Positions 57,722 through 64,000 of a DNA stretch of 64,000 bases are shown here, piece by piece. Made by a program: the position numbers and the translations under genes. Source of the DNA: Polytrichum commune (taxonomy: Eukaryota > Streptophyta > Polytrichopsida > Polytrichales > Polytrichaceae); assembly GCA_950295325.1 (NCBI GenBank), contig OX485803.1, positions 63,441,554-63,505,553 of the forward strand, read 5' to 3'. Positions within the stretch are counted from its first letter, which is position 1; each line of letters opens with the position of its first letter. The notes under the pieces were generated by a model. It saw nothing but the letters and a program-made list of their open reading frames with translations, ran no database searches and was not told the DNA's origin.

Positions 57722-58035
57722 GGGCCATTGAGTTCCATGTCAATGTATAGAGGAATTTTTTTTACAAGTTTATGTTAACTTAGTCCAACCTTCTTTTTCA
57801 AGAGTTGAAGGCTGAGTTACCATTGAAGAGTGAACCTTTTAACCCTTAGGGTTTAAGGAAGTAGGGACTCAATGTATGACCTATATACACAATTTCTACG
57901 ACCCTCATCAAGTTTTAAAAAACATATTTTTATAATTATGTGTCTAAAACGATATATATGATGCAATATCACAGGTCAAAGAGACAATAAAGTCTATATG
58001 TTCATATGTGACATTGATGATCGTAAATAAAAGAT
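57722..58035. other. Intergenic
   Basis: No gene. It likely holds the 3' UTR of the RNase H-like locus. Confidence 0.35.
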
Positions 58036-59200
58036 AACGCCCATACATATGTACCGGCATGAATGTGAGCCCGTTGACCTAATATTAATCACGATTGCCG
58101 TGATATAGTATTAGGTGTTATGCCTCTTTTGGGAGGGGGGCTCAATGGGAGGTGCCTAAGTAGTCCCCTTTTATGGCGGGGGCGGCACGGGGGTTTGTTT
58201 GTTTTCAAGTTTCCTTTTATTTAAGACAAGGTATGTGAGGTATTTGATGGCATTTTGGTGTATGTTTTTCATGAGGGTTTTAATGGTGGGTTCCGGGATT
58301 TTCAATGTAGCAAGTTTCTTAATGCAGTCTTCGTGGATAGCCCCTCTCACTCCTGCCGTGGCGGTGATAAGTGGGTTTGTCTGCCATCCTTGATTGTGTA
58401 TAGTGTTAATCAGTGGGTCATATTTGTCGTGTTTATGTGTGAGGGCTTGGTCGGGGAACCTATCATGGCAATATGTGAATTCGATGAATTGAACTATTAA
58501 TTTGGGGGAGGGTGTAATAGGTGTTTGTGTTTGGTTTGAGGCTCCTATGATGCATAGGATATTTGGTCTTAGTTTGGCTTGGCATTGGCATATTGTTTGC
58601 GTGCATGTGCATGGCAGGAGCCAGTCTGGGATTGTTTGTTCGGGTGAGTTATTATTTATGTGGCCCGCATTGGTTAGTGTGAAGAAGTGGGTGTTTTTAT
58701 GGGCTTGTAATGTCTGGGTGATAAGATGTATTGCTTTGTTGTGTCTTGCGATTTTGAGGCCTTTAAGGTATGGGTGTTCACATGTTGATAGAATGTGGGG
58801 CCATGTATCCCTGTCATTACGTGGGCATAATGTGCAGTTGGGGTTTTGGTGTGTGAGGGGCCAGAAGATATTCTTTCTGTGGTTACCCATGTATTGTACA
58901 TATCTAAATTTTAGCGTTTGAGTGATTTGGGCATATGTCACGTGTTTGTTTTTCCAAAAGTGATTGGATATTTTATTTATTTATTTGTGTGTTTGAGACC
59001 CATTTGTCTACATAGGGGAATTTGGATTTGGCCATTCCTATTTCTCGGTTGTTATGTGCTTGTGTGACAAATGTGTGAAGGTTCCGGATTGCCCCATCAT
59101 GTGTGGCCATGTGGGGTAGCTAGCTAGCCAATAGGGGGTAGTGTGTGCTATGTGTATGTGTGGGGTGGGTGTTGGTTTTTCTATATTATCAAGCGCATGT
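58036..59200 (-). mobile_element. 5'-truncated LINE with restriction-like endonuclease
   Basis: On the minus strand an open frame (58941-58171) encodes the C-terminal end of a non-LTR retrotransposon polyprotein. It has a zinc knuckle (NCTLCPRNDRDTWPHILSTCEH) with KIARHNKAIH, then a PD-(D/E)XK-type endonuclease pattern: IVQFIEFTYCHDRFPDQAL, HKHDKYDPLI, NQGWQTNPLI and GVRGAIH. Upstream (to about 59200) coding continues in another frame (MAKSKFPYVDKWVSNTQ), so there is at least one frameshift, and the reverse transcriptase is missing. The 3' UTR (58170-58036) has a hairpin and the GGGCTCACATTCATGCCGGTAC block shared with 42919 and 61368. RLE-class LINEs insert at sites chosen by this endonuclease. 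The lineage is not determined. Confidence 0.75.
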
Positions 59201-61367
59201 AAGTGTATACCTTCTTTTGATGTTGAAGGAGCAGATTCCTAATGTGCTTATAGAGAAAATTTATGAAGACCAAAAATACAACCACGTGAGGATGACATAT
59301 GTTAGAAATCTATGAGTAAGACATAAAGATAATGAATAAGGATTGAATTTTCATGAAGTCAGTGGATAAAATATGTGTTGTGTAGAATGAATAAACGTGA
59401 AAGATTCAATCATATACAATGGTTAATCACTGTTGCAAATCTTTATTGCAAATATGTAGATAGATTCTACAAAATTGAAGTTGAAGGTCAAATTCAAAAA
59501 ATAACAATGCAAACACAAAAACAAAATAATATACGATAGATTTTCTTTAATTATGTTAATTTCATACATTTGCAAGATCAAAACTACAAGGATATAAAAA
59601 ACAATTCATATAAATCCAATTTAAAATGTTTAGCTCGTAATGGAATTTGAGCTACAACATTTAAAATATGATGAGATCCAAAGTTAACTACGATCCAAAG
59701 CTACATGACTCTTTATGTGTTGTTGTCAACATCCAAACAAGAACGCCTTGTATTTTCAAGAATCACCAAAGTATCATGTGACATGTTTTTGTGTCCCGTG
59801 CAACAAGAAAAGGATGACAATTTTTTTTTAATGTTGAGACTATCGAGGAATTCCTTTCTTGTAATTGAATTTTCAATTTGTGCCAAAAAAAAAGAAATTG
59901 TTGAGGAGTAAATTGTCAAATGTTTGCACAATAACATCCATGTGGTCTCATCGATTTTACATTCTTTCAAGAATACAAAATCATAGATTATTTTTTGAAT
60001 TAACTTGCTCATTTAATGTGAATAAGATACAAGCACAATACAAATTTTTGATTTGTGCTTCAATTTTTTCTTAACCACGTATGACATTATTGTGCTTGCA
60101 CTGTTCGAATCAAATGACTTGAAACCAAATTCTCGCATAGAGGATCAAGGTATTTCTTTTTCATTTCATTTTTTGCTTGATTCAATATCCACATTCTTTT
60201 TTTTATTCTTGCAAGAGCTTTCATTCTTATTATCTCATGTGCACATGTAGGATATTTGACTTATATATATATATAATATAATATAATATAAATGAACCGG
60301 ATTCTTGGTCTTTGTGCCACCATAAAATATATACAATATAGAACAATATAAATCTTAATTACATATTGCAATTCAATACCTTTCTCCTTGACACATGATA
60401 CACCAAAAATGTCATTCTATAGATATACAAGCCCATCCACCAATTTTGTTGTTATACATATTCATAATCCTTAAAAAACATGATCATGTGTTTTCTAACA
60501 TATGTATACATTTCACTTTTTTACAAATTTCATGAAAACTTCTATCCTCTTTTTCTCTCACACACACGTGAATTCTTTTCATACATACATACATACATAC
60601 ACTTCTACAATTTTTTTATTTATTTTTAATTTTTTGCTCAAATAACACACACACATACACGCCATAATTTCATTCTCTTATGTACGCACGCACGCGCGCG
60701 CACACACACACTCGTCAGTTTTGGTATTTTTACATACACATACACTCACCAATTTCAATATTCTTACCTACACACCCAACCCCAAATTTGATTCTCTTAC
60801 ATACACACTTCTCAAAAAAACGTTATTTTTCTCTTCTTACAAACACAACAAAGTTCATTCTCTTACACACACCCAAACCCACAAGACTCATTCCCCTCTT
60901 ACATACATACGTAAATTTCAATCTTTTTTATACACACACAATCGAAAGCTTGTATGGTCGCTTTCCCACTCTCCCCCTCTCGCTCTTTGTTTTACACACG
61001 CACAGACAAACATACAATGCATTTGAAACCCTAAGAATTGAAGTGAACGAAGTTGAAATTGAAAGAAAAGCCAAAGTCGTTGGTAGTTGTAGGAGGTGGT
61101 GAGTTGAACTAAAAGACAACAACAATTCTTGAAGAATTGCACATTATTTGAGTGTTTAAGATACTTGCTTTCAATAATATGGAAAGGTGTCAATCTAATG
61201 TGGTAGAAAGATTCACCTCCTCCTCCCACAAAATTAGAAACCCAGACATTTTCCACAAAACCCTCAAGAGACCTCAATGAGACGCATGAGTGCAAGAAAG
61301 GGAAGGAAGCTGGACGGTAATTCAAAACCTTGTTAGTTTGCATGGCTTCCTAGTTATCCCGGTTTTT
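59201..61367. other. AT-rich intergenic with microsatellites
   Basis: Simple repeats include (TA)n/(ATATA)n at about 60260-60290, (CATA)n at about 60580-60600, and (CA)n and (CGCA)n runs at about 60645-60710, followed by TACATACACAC-rich DNA to about 60950. ORFs across them are Thr/His-rich artefacts. No gene supported. Confidence 0.5.
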
Positions 61368-61475
61368 ACCTCATACTACAACACAGTCCGCTGTGTTAAG
61401 TATTTGGATAACGGGCTCACATTCATGCCGGTACCATGTGCATGCATTTCTTTTTCTTTTCTTTTTCTTTTCCCG
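61368..61475 (+). mobile_element. LINE 3' tail, second short copy
   Basis: ACCTCAT, a hairpin (AACACAG, loop TCCG, CTGTGTT), GGATAACGGGCTCACATTCATG and CCGGTAC, then TTTCTTTTTCTTTTC. It has the same 3' module as 42919-43035 and the minus-strand LINE at 58036, with compensating stem changes. Confidence 0.75.
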
Positions 61476-62159
61476 TTTTTTACAATTCAAAATAAAATGA
61501 AATGCATTTGCCGGCTCTAAGCTACTTGGGCTGCCCCTTGCCCAGTAACAAGGAAATAATGTTGTAGATTATAGCGAGGGATGCATGACTCTCTTTGTAA
61601 CGAGGGACATTTTGTGAATAAGGGCATGCTTAAGGACTGATCATAAATCGCACAATGCGTCCTCCCAAGGAGCTTATTGACCGTGAAACTCTGTCACAAA
61701 ATTCAGGCCGTTGGATAATGAGTAGATTAACGATCCAGATGAGGTTGTGTATGAAGGCTGGCTATGATCAACGGCGAGCACTTAACCCCCCCCTGGGGGC
61801 CTTTTTCTATTACAGAAAGCCCTTCCCTCAGGGTCTTCCCTTGGACTTCAATTTGCCACCTGGACAGCCGCGATTGGGCTTCAAACCCCGGCACAAATAT
61901 TTCCATCCAGAAATGGTGCAGAATTCATCCATCCAAACCGTTCATCCGAACAATCCTCTGCGCTGTGTGTGTGTGCGCCAGCTTGGCTTGCGTTGCATTT
62001 GCCTTCGTTATTCGCAATTTGCTTGCGATTTGGCGAGTTGGGCCGGGACTTCGTGACCGAAAGTAGGATCGTGACCAACCACTCCGCAGTAGCAGCAGAT
62101 TGCTTGCCGGATTCTTGCAGAGGACACGATTGTGAGGAGAGAAAGGATCCGTGGTGGTC
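61476..62159 (+). promoter_or_regulatory. Upstream region of VOA1-like gene
   Basis: No gene. This is the likely promoter and 5' leader of the gene starting at 62160. The last 200 bases are more GC-rich than the surroundings, with a (TG)n stretch near 61965. No TATA box was identified with confidence. Confidence 0.4.
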
Positions 62160-64000
62160 ATGGGAAACCAGCAGGCGTGCTGGGTTTTGTTGGCGGTGGC
62201 AGCTTTGAGCTTCGTGGCATGCGATGCAGCTTTGGTTTCCGACCCCTCCGCGACTGTCACACCTGCGTTTTTGTGGTCGGATTCAAGGTAAGCCGAGCGT
62301 TCGTTGTGATTTTGTATCTGCCACTTGCAGATTTTGAGCTGGGCTATGCCAAGTTTTAGGGTTAGGGTGTGCAGAGGGATTGAAGCTCTTTCATATCTGC
62401 CCCTCATGTGGTCATAATGAGAAGAGATTGCCGATCTGTTATCGAAATTCAATTTCCTAATTCCTATCTCGATGAGATCATCAAGAGTGCCTTCTTTGTC
62501 GAGTCAGGGAGATGTGATCCAGGAGATTTATTCACGGTAGTAGTTCAAGAATAGCTAAACTCTGCAGTGTATAAGGTGCATCAAGTTAACCAGAATTATT
62601 TTCAAATGTATGATTCTTGGGAGACTGTGAATTGGCCTCTCACGCTGCTGAGTGGCCTTGGTGATTGCCTTACAGATTATTTGGTGCAAAGGAGCGGAGT
62701 GTCAATTATGAGTCGCATACTTCTGAAAGCTTAGGAAATGCCATCTTCGAGGGTTTTGGCAGGAGTTCAGCTGCAGAGGTAGGGTTTCTTCTTCTATTGG
62801 TTCTGTGGTCGAATCTGTTATGGGTTGTACTTTCCTGAAGGATGCGGTGTCACTTTCCGTTTGTCAAATTACTCGCACTTATGAAGTTATGGCAGATTGT
62901 ATGGTTGCTTTTAAGATGAAGGGTTGCACCCTACGAGAATTGATTCGGTTTCTTACAGCTCAGAATCACGATGCAATTTCTTGGATAGTGGCATGTTATC
63001 AATCAGACAGCCTGTGACTTTACTGTAATGGCTATCTTCAGATAGGAAGCATTTCGGAAACAGATAATATTTTCAACATTTGTTTGCTTCCATTGAGTTG
63101 GGGATTGTTGAATGCAGGAGTCTGGTGCCAAGGATGTAAAGATGCCAGAGCTAATTCTCGCCTTTATTGGGCAGGAGGTGAGTGATTGCGCATTTTCTAT
63201 TGAGATTGTCACATTATAGTGTTGTAATACATTGACAGTCTATGAAGTTTCTCTCTGTAGGAGGTCAGTAATCAAGAATTGTAGATTTATGTTTTGAGTT
63301 TGTTGATGAGCAGCTGCAGGCAGTGGATGTTTCTCGAACTCATTCTTCTGCTTCGACTGACGTACTGGATGTTATTCAGGTATTTCTTCAACCACCACCC
63401 TTGAAAGTGGTTTCCATTTTTGTCTGAGCTGATACTTCAGAAGCATTGTGATCTTGAAGCTGATATTTCTTCACTTTCAAATATTTTCTTGATCCTGTTG
63501 TGTTGTATATTATCCAAACTGCTGATATTCTGAAAACTTTTGTGCTTCATCTTGAACATTACTTGGTTCAGATTTTTGTGACTATATTGGCACATAGCGT
63601 GGTCACTAACCATTGTTTCCTTTTACAGACATCCATGGCAGGTGCCAAATACTCGTTATCTATTCCGTACGTGACTGTTGGCAGTGATGAAACCTCAATG
63701 GCAGAATCTTTTCTTTCAACTGTACAGAAGAAGCTGGGATCGGACGTGAAGATGGGAGATGCAGTTGTCACAGGCTCCTGCTCTGTTCAAAAGCATGGTA
63801 TTAAGAACCTTGCTGGTGTACATGACATTGAGGTAATCTTTTTTCTCTGCTAAAATTATCCCTGCAAAAGGATTTACTCAAAAGGTATATTGAACCATTA
63901 GGATGCCGAATTGGGATATGTATTTTTCTCTTTGGAACATGGGGCCTGCAAGCAATGACTATTGGTGCAGCTCATCTTTTTTCACCAGAGTGAAATATTC
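62160..64000 (+). CDS. V-ATPase S1/VOA1-like membrane protein, 5' part
   Basis: Five exons join at GT-AG sites: 62160-62287, 62676-62778, 63118-63177, 63320-63379 and 63629-63832. They give 185 aa, and the gene continues past the window end after donor GAG/GTAATC. ATG 62160 starts a signal peptide (MGNQQACWVLLAVAALSFVA). The mature start PAFLWSDSR is typical of the ATP6AP1/BIG1/VOA1 family (V-ATPase S1 subunit or assembly factor of the secretory system), as are VNYE, PELILAFIGQE, DVLDVIQ and AKYSLSIPYVTV. In the plant members I recall, a luminal domain is followed by one C-terminal transmembrane helix, which would lie outside this window. The first intron is phase 2 and the rest phase 0. Two exons are exactly 60 bp. 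No lesion. The role is inferred from the family: V-ATPase assembly or acidification in the ER/endomembrane. Confidence 0.75.

Noticed and set aside
60680-61102. 140-codon Thr/His-rich ORF
   Set aside because: Runs over CA/CATA microsatellites.

Overview
The window reads as nuclear DNA of a land plant, probably a non-seed plant such as a fern or lycophyte. This is inferred from GT-AG spliced genes with plant-type products, TTTAGGG-type telomere-like motifs, abundant MITEs and transposon relics, and a DUF7869-like gene. No species can be assigned from sequence alone. Most of the 64 kb is repeat-derived or AT-rich intergenic DNA. About six loci look like real or recently functional genes.

Layout. 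0-8 kb: a long hairpin element, a probable solo LTR with two truncated copies, and a two-exon SufB-like gene (2157-4782) that has lost key residues of the family. 8-17 kb: a pair of ~500-bp direct repeats about 8.3 kb apart. Between them lie a frameshifted ORF, a two-exon DUF7869-like gene on the minus strand (12845-9924), a dense array of 22-bp palindromes (13.0-14.1 kb), and a tandem duplication with telomere-like insertions. 17-25 kb: the most unusual locus, a gene with at least four phase-0 coding exons (18368-24286, about 1651 aa). It joins a ParB/DGQH-like domain, a DNA-methyltransferase-like domain with the motif order of the permuted class, an acidic/coiled-coil region and an FCP1-type HAD phosphatase-like domain. 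The same 22-bp palindrome fills its introns and occurs twice in frame in exon 3.

25-38 kb: a frameshifted coding block, then a near-complete PIF/Harbinger transposon (28765-32199) with 33-bp terminal inverted repeats, TAA target duplications, a transposase with one nonsense codon and a trihelix/Myb-like second ORF. It sits in the target-site TAA of another MITE. More MITEs follow, with 4-bp and 8-bp target duplications. 38-50 kb: gene-poor, with tandem duplications, a pogo-like MITE, a LINE 3' tail, a second palindrome family (GTTAAC centre) in a ~116-bp array, and a 31-bp minisatellite. 50-59 kb: a frameshifted SWIM-zinc-finger MULE-like pseudogene, a degraded coding block, a split RNase H-like gene with an altered active site, and a 5'-truncated LINE encoding a restriction-like endonuclease. 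59-64 kb: microsatellites, a second LINE tail, and the first five coding exons of a V-ATPase S1/VOA1-type membrane protein gene running off the window end.

How the parts may relate: the two large, intact, transposon- or phage-flavoured genes (DUF7869-like and ParB-methylase-phosphatase) both sit against arrays of the same 22-bp palindrome. A ParB-like DNA-binding protein encoded among dozens of palindromes is the best candidate here for an undescribed system. The link is inference and needs genome-wide copy mapping and a binding test.
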